A DNA stretch of 64,000 nt from Symbiodinium natans (lineage: Eukaryota; Sar; Dinophyceae; Suessiales; Symbiodiniaceae). The notes beneath the pieces are model-generated. The model worked only from the letters and a program-made list of their open reading frames with translations. It was not told where the DNA came from and did not search any database. A program made the position numbers and the translations under genes. Below, piece after piece: positions 34,212 through 45,189 of the stretch. How positions within the stretch are numbered: the stretch's first letter is position 1; each line of letters begins with the position of its first letter. The stretch covers positions 338,501-402,500 of the forward strand of contig CAJNDS010002077.1 of the NCBI GenBank assembly GCA_905221605.1, written 5' to 3'.

Positions 34212-37200
34212 CTGCAGTATCCAAAACCCCGCCCCAGAACCACCTCAAAAACACCAGGAGATCAGGAAGATGCATCTCATCAACTCATCCTTGAGACCCC
34301 CCAAAGCTCCAGGGAACCCCTGAACATCAAGTCTGAGAGCTCGGCGTAGATCGGGCACATGTAGCCTGTCAGCTTCGATGGGGGTTGTAAGCTTGCAAAC
34401 CGGGCAAATGATGGAAAAAATGACAACGTCGAACTGGTCAAGTGCGGGGATTTCGGGTTCGCCCACGACAACCTATGTCAAAATTCCCTTTTGCACCAGG
34501 GGACGTAACAGTTAACCTCTGGCGTTACCGAACCAAAAGACAACTTGAGGGCTACCTGCTCGACGACTACCCTGGCTTACACAAACCTAAACCCCAAACC
34601 TTAAACCCCAAACCCCAAACCCCCAACGCTAGACCCTAAACCCAAAAAGCCCCAAAAAGCCCCAAAAAAATCCAAAAACCCCAAAAGCCCCAAAAAGCCC
34701 AAAGAAACCAAAAACCCCGAAAAGCCCCCCCAAAAGGTCCCAAAAACAAGCACCCAAAAAAGCCCCCAAGAAAGCCCCCCAAAAGCCCCCAAAAGCCGAC
34801 ACCAAGCCTGGAGTCCCTGCCAAGCTCCCCGGGCGATGCGCCCCTCGCTTCTTGGAGATGGAGGCCAAGCCTCAAATGGGGTGTAGGGTTTGGGGTTTTG
34901 GGGTTGTGTTAGGGTTTAGGATTGCGGGTTTTGGGTTGAGGACTGGGGGGTTGAAGGTTGAGGGTTTAAGGTTTGGGGGGCTTTTGGGGGGCTTTGGGGG
35001 GGCGCTTTGGGGCGGTTCGGGGCGAAACGGCGCGGTTCGGGGCTGTTCGGGGCGGTTCGGGGCTTTCAGGATTTTAGGGTCTAATGTTTGGGGATTTTGG
35101 GTTCATATAGTTTAGTGGTTTGGAGTGTAGGGGGGGTTTGGGGGGGTTTGGGTGTTTAGGGTTGGGGGCAGACCCTAAACAAAAGCATGTCCAAGACTTT
35201 CTGCACATGCGGAAGCAAAGGACATTTTTCAGTCTTCGGGTTTGGGGTTTAGGGTCTAGGGTTTAAGGTCCTGAGCTGCATCAAAGCGGGACGAACAACA
35301 TGTATCCGCGCAGTATCGCCGAAGAGTTGAGGGCGTTCACGGCTTGGGTTGGGGGGCGGGGTTGTGGATGTAGTGCTTGGTGGTCTAGGGTTTTGGGTTC
35401 GAGTGGAGTTCGGGCTTAAGGATGTGCACGGCTCAGCCTCAACTCACCATGACGGTTGTGCCTCTGACTTGTGAGCTGCCGGGCATGAAATTTTCCAGAA
35501 CAGCATTGAGTTCCTGACCTCGCATACTGAACTTCGGGCTTAGTTGGATTTACAAGCAGGCCTTTGTACGGCGTGTGGGGCTACTTGGGTTTACAGGGTT
35601 TCCTGTGGAACGAACTTGGGGTGAATAGTTGGCTCCGAGTGAGGCGCCGAAGTCTGCCACTTTGGCGGTGCCAGATCGGGAGAGCCTGGGGGGGAGGGGG
35701 GGGGGCTCATGAAAAATTAAAGGGGGGGGGCCTTAGAAGGGGGTGCCCTTAAAAGGAGAGAGACCCGGGGAAGTGAGTCCGCGGGGGGGGGGCGAAGACG
35801 AAATTCGAAGACGAAATTTGAAGACGAAATTCGGCCCAGCCGAAATTAGGCCCTGAAGACGAAATTCGGCACTGAAGACGAAATTCGGCCCCTGAAGCCT
35901 AAATTCGGCCCTGAAGCCTAAATTGGGCCCTTGAAGCCGAAATTCGGCCCCGAAGACGAAATTCGGCCCCGAAGACGAAATTCGGCCGCTGAAGACGAAA
36001 TTGGGCCCTGAAGCCGAAATTCGGCTCCTGAAGACGAAATTCGGGCCGGAAGCCAAAATTCAGCCCTGAAGACGAAATTCGGCCCTGAAGCCGAAATTCG
36101 GCTCCGAAAACGAAAATTCAGGGCCATTTTATGCAGGCCTGAGGGGGACCGAAACCGCTTCAGGCCGAATTTCGTCTTCGGTACCGAATTTCGTCTTCAG
36201 GAGCCGAATTTCGGCTTCAGGGCCGAATTTCGAATTTCGTCTGCGGGGCCGAATTTCGGCTTCAAGGGCCCAATTTAGGCTTCAGGGCCGAATTTAGGCT
36301 TCAGGGGCCGAATTTCGTCTTCAGTGCCGAATTTCGTCTTCAGGGCCTAATTTCGGCTGGGCCGAATCTCGTCTTCAAATTTCGTCTTCGAATTTCGTCT
36401 TCGGCCCCCCCCCCCCCCGGAAAAGGGGACCCAGTTTCCCGGGTCAATGCTTAAAAGGACCCCATGTAGGGGGTTAGGAAGCTTAGGGTGAAGGATGGGT
36501 CTGGAGCTTAGGGGGCGTTTGCTGCGGGCGAAACATCCTCGAGATCTCAGCCCTGGCTGTGAGCCTGGCCTACACTTGAGGTACCCCCTGCAGGATTCAA
36601 GGGCCACACCTTGTAACAGGGAACCTGAAAACGCGGGCCACAACTTTGAACGGTAAAAGCGTAACCAGGCCGGCTTCGCAGGATATTCATGGACTTGATG
36701 TCTCGGTGAAAGACCTGGCCGAAGTTGCACGGAGGGGGTCTGGGGTTTAGGGCGTGGTCAAAGTTCGGCGTTCTAGTTGCGGCTGCGCCGCCACACTGGG
36801 CTTTCAGTGCAGGTTTGGCCGGACTTGATCGGCGCTTAATCCCACAATACCCCTTACACCTCAGGATACAGGGCTTTCTGACCCCGGGCCTGAAGCTTGA
36901 TCAACACCCTCCTACCGCTCAAGCTCACCCCAAACACGCACCTCCTCAGCCTTGCAGTGCCCCAAGAATTTGTAGCATTCTGCACTAAACTCAAACAAGT
37001 TCAAGCCCGTCGTGCATTCGCGCATTCTGGTAAACTATGAACAACCTTAAGGCCTTAAGGCATCCTGAAATGGCAAACACCCTGAGCGCCTTGGGCGTCT
37101 GGAAGTGCAAATGCGACAAACCTCGAAAGCTTCGGAAAGGTCCGGCTGTTGCAGGGTTCGGTTCTGTGTAGGGGCCCTCCTCCAGACACCATTTACAGTG

Positions 37201-40200
37201 AGGCTCCATCTACAGATGCAAGTGTATACCCTGAAACTCCAGGAATATCCCGATCCCGACTCTGGGCACGATAACGATCCCCACAAAAACCCCAAAACCT
37301 CGCGATGACGGGGCCCGTTTAAGGTTGGATCCCTACATGCTGAAGCCTTGCATCCCTACGTCCAGAGAGCGCCTGAAGCCCTGCAAAACACAATTACAAA
37401 CCCCCAACTTCCCTAGCTCTAGATCGCCTGAAAAGTCCTGGCCCTGACGCTCCAAAGATATCCGGGCAGCCACAGGCTGCATCGAACGCCACGCAGAGCC
37501 GGTCTCGCCAAAGGAAGTCCTCGTCTACCCACGTGGGATGCAAGGGGCGGTTTCGGGTGTCGGGTTGGGGCCTCCACCGACAGCCTACATCTTGAATCCC
37601 AAACCTACACCCTGACACCGAGAATGGGTTTGGGGGTTTCGGAATGTGGGCTCTCAGGCTGGGATCTGGTTGGATTCCCGAGTCGTCCTGAAACAACCTG
37701 AAGCTATTCCAAATCTTTGAGAAGTTCGGCATGTTGCTACTACTACTTGTACTGCAAGGAAAAAGAAGTGCGATTTCTGAGCTGGGATGAATCTCCATCC
37801 TAAAACCCAAGGTGGAATTCTGGGATTGGGGATTGAGCGGCGAAGCTTAGAGGTCTCCTGTCGGCCCTTTCGCGAGTTGTAGAGGCGGTTGAAGAGATCA
37901 CCCCCTTCCATGAGCTCGTACCTGCAACGGGCCCGAACCTACGACTCAAAGCACCCCCAGACTCAAAATCTGCCAATGACTGAAAGCCGGTCCCCAGGTC
38001 CCAGTTAACAGGAACAGAAGATATGCAGATCCCCACTCCGGAGCCTCACAAGCCGCTTCCAGAGCGTTTTGGGGTTGCATGCTGAGCAAAGACGTGGAGC
38101 TTCTGCTTTTCAAGCCTTTTTTGACAAGGAAGAGCTAAAGGCGCAAACTCGCAACTCTTGAAGCCCCTCAACAAACCCCATGGCACCACCGAAGCCCGAA
38201 CATGCGGAGGGGCAGTGGGGGTTCGGGGTGCTCTTGGAGGCTTCAATGCGGCGCACACGAGGAAGCGCTGGTTGCCATTTCGCGCGAAGCCCATGAGGGT
38301 GACGAGGTTTGGGTGGCGGAACATACTCAGGACACGCACCTGGCTCGGGCGCCGGAGGGTGTGCAGGATCTGGGGATTCTTGGGCTTCAAATGAGCGAAG
38401 AAGGTTCAAGCTGTCTGTGGGGGATCCAAGGATTGCTCCTTGAACCTCCCAAGTCCGCGACTTTTGGCCCAAAGCACTCGAAACCTTAAGCTACGTCTCA
38501 CTGCGAGTTTTGCAACCCAGCTTCAGAAGCAGGAGGCCTGCAAGAACCATCAGCCAAGGCACCCCCAAGCCCTCCGCAACCCCACAACCCCACAAGGCCT
38601 CAAGACCCAAAAGCCCCCTTTAACAGCCCCAAACCCTAAACCCTAAACCCTAAACCCTGAACCCTGAACCCCAGAACCCTGAACCCTGAACCCTTGGCCG
38701 ATCCTCTTCCTCGAAGCCCGACTCTTTCGGAGTTGCCAGGGCCTCACTGCACATACCACAAGAGCACTAACGCTGAATAAGACCAATTCTCCTGTTAATG
38801 TTACGAACACGACGATTCATACTCTGAGTACGATTCAGATTACTGAGATCATTCAGATTATTCTGATTAGTCATACAGTTCATAATATGCGTTCTCAGGG
38901 CTTCCCTAAACCCCAAACTCGAACCGGAACACTTCTTGCGAATTCTAGGTTCGGGGTTGAGGGGTAACAGCTACATTGGCGGAAGGCAGCCCTGGGTTCG
39001 ATTCTTCCATGCGGCTATGTTGATGCGTATTCTTGACGACATGGCCAAGTCCCCCTTTTCAGGGAAGAAGGGGCACATCCAAGTTAGGCTTCCCAAAAAT
39101 GGGGACCATAGTTTCGAGACTGCATATGAGGAGCCGTCAATATCCAAGCCTGTCGAGGGGAGCACGGAGGGAGGCTTAAGGGGTTCTTCTCCCTCCACCC
39201 TAAACCCTAAACCCCAAACCCACACAAGAACATACTGTCCAAAACCGTTGTCCACTTTAGCCGCTTCGGCATATGGCTACAAGGACACAGCAAACACCTT
39301 CACAGAACCCTAGAAAGGAGCCAAAACAACACACCTACTCGTACAAGGAAACCCTGAACCCCTCACCCTCAACCTGAGCCCTGGAGGTGCCTTGATCGCC
39401 ACCTCTGTTCCGTCCGGCTGCTCCCCGCGGAAGACCTCGACTGCACGGCAGGAGGTTCCAGCAGGCAGAGCTTCGGCTTTAGGGCTTGGTGGTTTGAAGA
39501 TCGCAGCCCAGGAGACGGAAACCGGGAAGGGGTCGGATTTCTGATGCTTTGGCATTCCTTCCGGACACGATTACTCCCCCATACTCCCCCCCAACCCCTC
39601 CCCCTCCCCAGTTCTGATGCAGTTGATGCGGAGAGTTTCCGATTTGCCGATTTCTGACTCAAATAATTCGGTTGGGTTCTGCCTCGCAGTGGCAAGTTTA
39701 GTGTCTGATTCGCCGGCTGGTTCCTGATTGTTCAGTGATCAAACAAGCGGCAGCCGGTCTGAGGTCAAGCTTTCGGGCATCGTGCTGGGGATTCTTTGTC
39801 AAGGTCTGGGGATGTACTTGCAGGTTCAGATTTAATTCGCCTCGGCTTCCTGCCGAGAAGCGTCTGGAACAGACCCGGATCGGGCCTCCTTCCCCCTAAC
39901 CCAACCCTTCCCCATCCAAAATTTTCTGACGCACCCCACCCCCCCCCCCCCCCCCCCCCCACCCCCTTTGACCCGCTGCCCTTCCTCCCATTTTTTTTGC
40001 GAAACCCTCTTTCCTCCTTTCCTGTCCTGGCCGGCCCGGCTGCCGAGGGCGGCGCGCGCAAGCGTTTACAATTAGACCCAAGTGAGGCATCATGCTCAGA
40101 AGGAGTTATAGCTACCCCACTAGAATTGCCTCTCAAGCAGGCTCTCTTTCTCGGGAAAGCCTACTTCGAAAAGGTCCGTAAACAGCATGCAAACCCTAAC

Positions 40201-40910
40201 ACCTAGGGGTCTTCCAGGCTTTCGGCGCTGGGTGTGGAGGCCAAAAGCTTCCACCCAGAACAAGCTCAAAGCGATCGACATGGCGTAGAGGGCCCTTTAG
40301 AGCCGTTGAGGGTGCAGGTCAAGCCCCTGGATGCAAGGAACATCAGGGTTCAGGCCATGGTTTGCCTCTTTCCCCAAATACCCCATAACCCCAACCCCCC
40401 TGAACCTAAACCTGTCTATTTTGCAACTTTCATGCATGGCCCCCCAACCCCAAAACCCGACACCCAAAAGGGTCAAGAGTCTGCAGCCCAAGGGCTGTTC
40501 CAAAGCCGCCCTCGCCCATCCGGCGAGACCTTGCAGGTTCGGATCTTGCTTGGGGCTTAAGGGTTAAAGTTAAAGAAAATGCACGCTTAGGGGCTTGAGG
40601 GTTTAGGGAGTTGGGTCCGTCAGATAGCGTTTGGGAGCTTACGGAGTCTACTTCACGTCGAGGGTCTTGATGGTCTTGGGCTTCGTGAAGTCAAGGGTTT
40701 AGCGTCAGCTCTTTGCAGCTCAAACTGGGTAGCTCCCGCGCCCTGCCAACGGCCAGAATATCAAAAGCACGACCAGGAAACTCAACCTGAACGCTATAAA
40801 CCCTAAACCCCAAAACCCAGAACTCCCACCCAGCTCAAGCGGATAAGAAGGCCCACGCTCGGAGAAGTTCTCTGTGGCCTTCTGCAGCTCTGGATATGAC
40901 CAGCACAGGC
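34118..40910 (-). CDS. Receptor-like (RLK/Pelle-type) protein kinase, multi-exon
   Basis: Ten minus-strand exons spell a kinase domain in order: SYPELQKATENFSE (the pre-kinase motif of plant RLK/Pelle kinases), EVFRGEQPDGTEVAIK (beta2-beta3 with VAIK lysine), VRVLSMFRHPNLVTLMGF and RFLV (alphaC end to beta5), VYELMEGGDLFNRLYNS (hinge), FLWRDRLCVAFDAACG (alphaE), FHRDIKSMNIL (catalytic loop, RD type), LSRSGTAKVADFGAS (DFG), an activation segment, GYMCPIYAELSD (APE position) and a late exon resembling the alphaG-alphaH region. Such kinases phosphorylate Ser/Thr in signalling. Junction phases join correctly at several introns, e.g. NI-L-LSRSG and FL-V-YEL. Donors are mostly GC or GT. Not found: the glycine-loop exon, the YLH exon before HRD, the SFGV exon, and any ectodomain. 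The APE motif reads CPI, losing the usual Glu. Introns hold telomere-like repeats and a foldback. Confidence 0.8.
34322..34372 (-). CDS. Kinase exon 9: GYM / APE position
   Basis: Reads LTGYMCPIYAELSD. Phase to exon 8 works only if the exon starts at CTGACAGGC. The 3' end is uncertain. Confidence 0.5.
35448..35513 (-). CDS. Kinase exon 8: activation segment
   Basis: Acceptor AGGTCAG; reads ELNAVLENFMPGSSQVRGTT and VM; consensus GTGAGT donor. QVRGT matches the RLK activation loop before GYM. Confidence 0.65.
35634..35685 (-). CDS. Kinase exon 7: DFG
   Basis: A C-rich acceptor (CCCCCTCCCCCCCAG) opens with the G that completes Leu, then LSRSGTAKVADFGASLG and a GC donor. The join NILLSRSGTAKVADFG is exactly family-like, proving the intron across the palindrome. 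Confidence 0.85.
35720..36470. repeat. Large foldback palindrome of GAAGACGAAATTCGGCC repeats
   Basis: Left arm (about 35793-36110) is built from tandem units such as GAAGACGAAATTCGGCCCT and GAAGCCGAAATTCGGCC. The right arm (about 36150-36405) is its reverse complement, with at least 190 nt nearly identical unit by unit, including the same variants in the same order. Both arms end in G/C homopolymers, and the match extends weakly outward (ACCCGGG, CCTTTTAA). The short spacer contains GGCCATTTTATGCAGGCC. The element lies between kinase exons 6 and 7. Individual units contain the smaller palindrome GCCGAAATTCGGC. Coding capacity is only the repeat itself. Confidence 0.9.
36680..36714 (-). CDS. 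Kinase exon 6: catalytic loop HRD
   Basis: Only 35 nt: VFHRDIKSMNI plus CT. GC donor (GCGAAG). HRD aspartate, the lysine two residues on and the Asn are all present. Confidence 0.85.
37471..37524 (-). CDS. Kinase exon 5: alphaE
   Basis: TAG acceptor; reads EDFLWRDRLCVAFDAAC and one base of a Gly codon; GC donor (GCTGCC). Matches the LTWxxRLxIAxDAAxG pattern of RLKs. Confidence 0.75.
37866..37921 (-). CDS. Kinase exon 4: hinge
   Basis: Acceptor CCCGTTGCAG; reads YELMEGGDLFNRLYNSRK. The donor is uncertain: GC at 37865 or GA at 37862, both fitting the phase of the next exon. Confidence 0.75.
38257..38339 (-). CDS. Kinase exon 3: alphaC to beta5
   Basis: Reads VRVLSMFRHPNLVTLMGFAR, then NGNQRFL and GT of a Val codon completed by the next exon; donor GTGCGC. 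RHPNLVTLMGF is the classic RLK alphaC-beta4 signature. Confidence 0.85.
38630..38695. repeat. CCCTAAA block in kinase intron 2
   Basis: CCCTAAA and CCCTGAA units between exon 2 (39391) and exon 3 (38339), so the kinase gene also carries intronic telomere-type repeat. Confidence 0.85.
39391..39440 (-). CDS. Kinase exon 2: VAIK lysine
   Basis: Acceptor CTCCTGCCGTGCAG; reads EVFRGEQPDGTEVAIK; GC donor (GCACCT). Contains the ATP-anchoring lysine. Confidence 0.8.
39935..39962. repeat. Poly-C tract
   Basis: About 27 bp of C broken by one A, within kinase intron 1; other C homopolymers lie at 30409-30425 and 36405-36418. Confidence 0.9.
40857..40910 (-). CDS. Kinase exon 1: ATENFSE motif
   Basis: GAG acceptor, then LCWSYPELQKATENFSE, ending before GTGGGC. 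The frame stays open to about 40810 (ELGGSSG, glycine-loop-like), so the exon may be longer. Confidence 0.7.
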
Positions 40911-40919
40911 CTCGGGGTT

Positions 40920-43900
40920 TGGGGCTCAGGGGTTTAGGAGCTTCGGGGTTTCGGGGTTTGTTGTAGGCAGTTGCGAGCAAAGTATGCCCTCGACACAACC
41001 GGTATTCTCGACTGCTGCTGTAAGGGGGAACATGTCAAGTTTGGGGTTTAGGGTTCTCGGCCGCCCAGTATGAAACAGCTCATCTGCAAGTGTTTTCCAA
41101 AAGGCATGCCCCGTCCAGCATTGCAGGACGCCACAGTGTAGTGCGAGGCCTCAGGCCCTGGCCAAGAGGAAGTGAGCCCCAAACCCCAAACCCTATCTTC
41201 TTCTCCCGGAGCACCCATCCAAAATCTAGCAGCCAGCATTGCGCGTAGGCGTGTGGGGTGACTTATCAAGGCATGGAGTTCTGTCGAAATTGTCTCGTAC
41301 TAATTCCTGGCAAGGAATTCCCTTCTATTGTTCGCTTAAAGGGTTATGTTTAGTTTTTTTAAGTCCCTCTGAACAAAACTAAGTGGTAAGCCCTCTGAGA
41401 TGAGCCCGCGGCTGTACTTGTTCAGGGTGGCATCCTCAGGCTCAGCTCGGCCTGGAGCTGGAAGAGTGGAAGGGAGCTCTGTATCCAAGGAAGGGTTCCG
41501 TTCTTTAGGGGGATCCCCTCTTAGGGAAGTCCTCGGCTCATCCTCCCTTTAGAGGACCTTGAGAACAGCCCCGGGGGCGGAGGATTGCGCGCTTCGTGCA
41601 CCGGCTAACGGTGAATCCTGGGCCGTTCAACCTGAGGGAAGAATGTATCCAGGCCTCCACCAACTCCAAACACCTTGGTGACACAGTTTAAAGTCTAGGG
41701 TTTTGGGTTCCGAGTCCCCGATCCACATGGCCCCCGAAACGCCCTACAAACGCCCACCGCGCATGGAGCCACGTGAACGCTGAGGCGTTCACCAAACATC
41801 TCCGGACACAAAGAAGAACGAAATTCAAAATGAAAACGCTTCGATCAGTGTGACCCCCCAAATAGACCCCAAATAGTAGGATTCCTGTATAAACGGACCC
41901 CAACAAGGTACACTGCATCGTAAACCCCCACCTGGCAAGGCCCGGAGCTCTTGGAAGGAAGAAGATCGAGCAAGAAGACCGATTGACGGCTGTTGGCTGC
42001 AGAACCTCCGAGGGCCCTCGACCCCAAAGCCCTAATTACGCCCTCGACGTTTAATAGCTCCAAACCCCTAAAACCTCAAAACCCAGGCAAGCAAAACCAT
42101 AAACCCTTAAGCCTTAAACCCTACCCCCTGGGCAGGCGGATCTAAGGCCGAGACCATTTCCGGGAAGTGGAAGTGGAAAGAAAGAGGACAACAGAGAGAG
42201 AAGCGGATCTTTGCTCTTATATGTGCTTAGAGCCGAAGAACGACCGGCGAACGGCGGGGGGTGTCGTGGGCAGGCCGCCATCTCTTCAAAGGATATATTT
42301 GCTCTTCAGGTTTGTGGTTTGGAGTTTCGCCCTCTTCGCCAGTTTGGGCTTTGGTTTCATCAGGGGCTTTGAGGGTGTTGAGGGCGCATAAGCCTTGCTT
42401 GGCTGGGGTTCACACCGAGGGGTTTGGGCGCTCCCAAACACTCGGACTCTTCGAAGTATCCTGACCCTGCACATGCCCAAAGTAGCCTTCAAACTACACT
42501 CTACACCCTCCATCCCCCTACGCCCCCTCGCCTCGCACGGCACCCAACCCAAGAGCCCACGACCGCCATCAAAATCCCAAACACCCTCCTGGTCAAAAGT
42601 TTACTTCCCCAACAAGCACGAAACCGGCGAGCCCTTACGCCAGGAACCGCGAAAAACCCATCCCGCGCTCCGGATCCAGGGGGTACTCCCGTTCTGGCGC
42701 CATCTCCCTCAGAGGCTCAGGGCTTGGGGCCGCAAGGGTCTCAGGTTCATGTGGCTCAGAAAGCTGGGTTTGAAGGGAGTTTTGGGTTCGGGACTTATGA
42801 AAGTTCAAAGTACGAAGTGAGTGAACAAGAAAACGAAGTGCACGCAGCGAGTGAGTGAACGCAGTGCAAAAGCCCTACTATATAATACTAAAGGCGTGAA
42901 CCAAGGCAGGTCTACATGCGCTTCGCTCACGAATTTACTATTATATTGGGCTTTTATTGGGGCGGTCTCAATGAGTGGTGTGTCCGTACGCATGAAACGC
43001 AACCGTTAATAATGTTACAGCGTGCGTCCCTTACCTATACTATTATAATGGGTGCTCTTCATGGACGGACTCTTGGGCAGTTACGGCGTCATGAGATTGA
43101 TGGTGTACGAAAGGACAAGTAAAGGTTAACTGCACTCTGAATCACCCCTAAGAACCCACCTTCGGGACCTGTCTCCCTTAATATCGAACCTTGAGAACCA
43201 GACCATCACTTCGGCTTTGAGGGAAGAGGCCCTTGACGAGGGCGTTCTGACTCATTGTTGGAACAGGAAACCTGAAGAGAGCAGAGCTGTCAGCGGCTCG
43301 GGCTCCCAGCAACTGCCTTGTCGAGGGGCATCCGGTTCCTTCTAAACTCCCAAACCTGACGATTCTTCGAACCCTTAGGACGTAGAAAGCGAAGTCCCAA
43401 ACCCCCAAATTCGACGCTCCGGTACCTTAGGTTCGTGAATCCGAGCCCGAACCAGCTGACCTCCCTGAAGTCCTCAAGAGCAGCTGTGGCCCAAGCTTAG
43501 TTGGTGCATCTTCGTCCTGCGACGAAGGTTTGGGATTTGAGAGGCTGAGGGCGTGGGACGCCTTTCAGTGTGTTTATGCACGGCAACATTTTGTGTTAAG
43601 CATTTTGAGTTTCTGGTTGGGCGGGGCCAGGGCTTCGGTGAGGGTACACATGCCGGCTGCGCAGAAGTGCCCAGGAATCCTAAACCAGAGCCCAGTGAAG
43701 CGGCAAGGTGCTCTCCTTCTTGCGGGACATCGTTGCACCAGCTGTAGCGTGTCCAACTTACATCTTACAAGCTGGAGTCCAACGTCATTGAGATCATCAC
43801 AAGCTGTGTGAGTAACTCTGCACTGGCCCAATGCTTGCAAGCGAATGAAGGCTGGGCTATGTTGAGTTTAACATGTTGCTCTTGCTCTTGGCTGATCACT

Positions 43901-44330
43901 TGAGCCTGCTTCGCATTTAAGAAATGCAGAGACACGGGCTCATATATTTCACAGTCTTGTGTCGTGTCTTTTTTCGACCTTCAAAAAAGCGGGAAAAAAA
44001 GATCATCATGAAAATAAGCATGGAAAAGACAATGCGCATAAGCCAACGAACCCACATTGTTGAGTTTATTTCATTGCACGCCCACCGAAAGCAGGCACGG
44101 AAACCAGTGTGTCTGCATCGGCTCTTTCTCTCTATGCACGCATATAAATGGCTAGGTCGCCCCGCGAATCACGATTCACTCGCAGGTTCTCGTCCAAGTA
44201 GACGGACACCTTGCAAACCAGGTTCGGCAGCAAAACAACATGCATTTCCAGCCTAATATAACAAGCTGCAAACTCCAAGACTCCTCAAGGGCCAAAGGAA
44301 AAACACAGAAGCAGCCTAAGTCCTAAACAC
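40920..44330. other. Mostly repeat-degenerate DNA upstream of the kinase, no firm exon
   Basis: Telomere-like words thin out here. Open frames (e.g. 42395-42858) are C-rich shadows without splice signals. Kinase N-terminal exons may be hidden in this interval. Confidence 0.35.
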
Positions 44331-44335
44331 GTGCC

Positions 44336-44689
44336 ATGCCGACTGAGGCTTCCGCAAACCATCCGGCACCTCAATGGGCTTGTGGGGGGCTTGTTGGGGG
44401 CTTCGGAGGGGGGCTCGAAGGTTCCGAAGAATCGGATACAGGCCTGGAGCCGCCAGGCTTTGAAGCCCCTCCCGAAGATTCTGATGAGGGGAGCCACTTT
44501 TCGGAATGCCTACTGCCTTTTAGGTCCTTAGACAGGGCTAGGGGCACGCGAGGCAACTCTCCAATTCCCTACGAAGAACCAAAGCCAAATGTTGATCGGC
44601 TGCTTGCGCCGAAGCCCCCGCTTGAGCTTGAAAATTCTGGTTGGAGAGTAGACAGAGCAGAAGTGGCCGACAACAACTTCAGGGTGTAG
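44336..44689 (+). CDS. Small intact ORF, acidic Pro-rich protein
   Basis: ATG 44336 to TAG 44689 encodes 117 residues: a Gly-rich start (WACGGLVGGFGGG), an acidic middle (EGSEESDTGLEPPGFEAPPE, DSDEGSHF) and a Pro/Leu-rich end (NSPIPYEEPKPNVDRLLAPK, PPLELENSGWRVDR). The last third reads most like real protein. No domain recognised. It could be a single-exon gene or a long exon; the reverse strand reads poorly. Confidence 0.4.
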   Translation: MPTEASANHPAPQWACGGLVGGFGGGLEGSEESDTGLEPPGFEAPPEDSDEGSHFSECLLPFRSLDRARGTRGNSPIPYEEPKPNVDRLLAPKPPLELENSGWRVDRAEVADNNFRV

Positions 44690-45080
44690 GGCTTGAGGGA
44701 TAGGCCTTTCGGACTTTACGATCAACCCAGCCATCAATTACCGGAGGCTACGGGCTTCGCAGGTTGTTGTTGGGGGGCCTTAGGGGTTTAGGGTTTACAG
44801 GGTTCAGGGTTTTCAGAGATCCCGGGGTCAACCTGGGCCTCGGACCGAAGGGCGGCAGCGACAACGTCAGACTCGGGTTCACCTTAGAAACGCCCCCTTC
44901 CCCGCCCTCCCCCCGCTTCTTTCCTCCTTTGAACACAGGGTATCTAGATGTACTTAGATGACCTTAAATGGATCCAGGGGTTACTACGGGGCTAGGAATC
45001 CTATCTCTGAAGGGTCGCTGACCGTCCATGGAAGTAGGGTTGAGGCATCCGAGTTTCGGGGCTCAGGTGCAGGGGCTCAC

Positions 45081-45189
45081 CTAACAAGACAGTGGAACTT
45101 TTTGATGGCTGGCGCGTAAATCCACCAAAAAAACCTCCAACACCCTTCTCTTCTTCAGGCTGTTCACTGTGTGAACTCATAGCCTGCAT
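45081..45189 (-). CDS. Candidate first exon, unknown protein
   Basis: ATG at 45189 reads MQAMSSHSEQPEEEKGVGGF, then FGGFTRQPSKSSTVLL, and ends at a consensus GTGAGC donor (45080). Start and donor agree; the downstream exon was not found. Confidence 0.45.

Noticed and set aside
34340-34510. Plus-strand reading NVELVKCGDFGFAHDN, resembling a kinase DFG loop
   Set aside because: It lies antisense within the well-ordered minus-strand kinase, has no partner motifs on the plus strand and ends at a stop soon after; treated as coincidence.
35733-36127. Minus-strand ORFs of repeating SGPNFVF/AEFRLQG
   Set aside because: They are translations of the palindromic repeat units; the region is an intron by the exon 6-exon 7 join.
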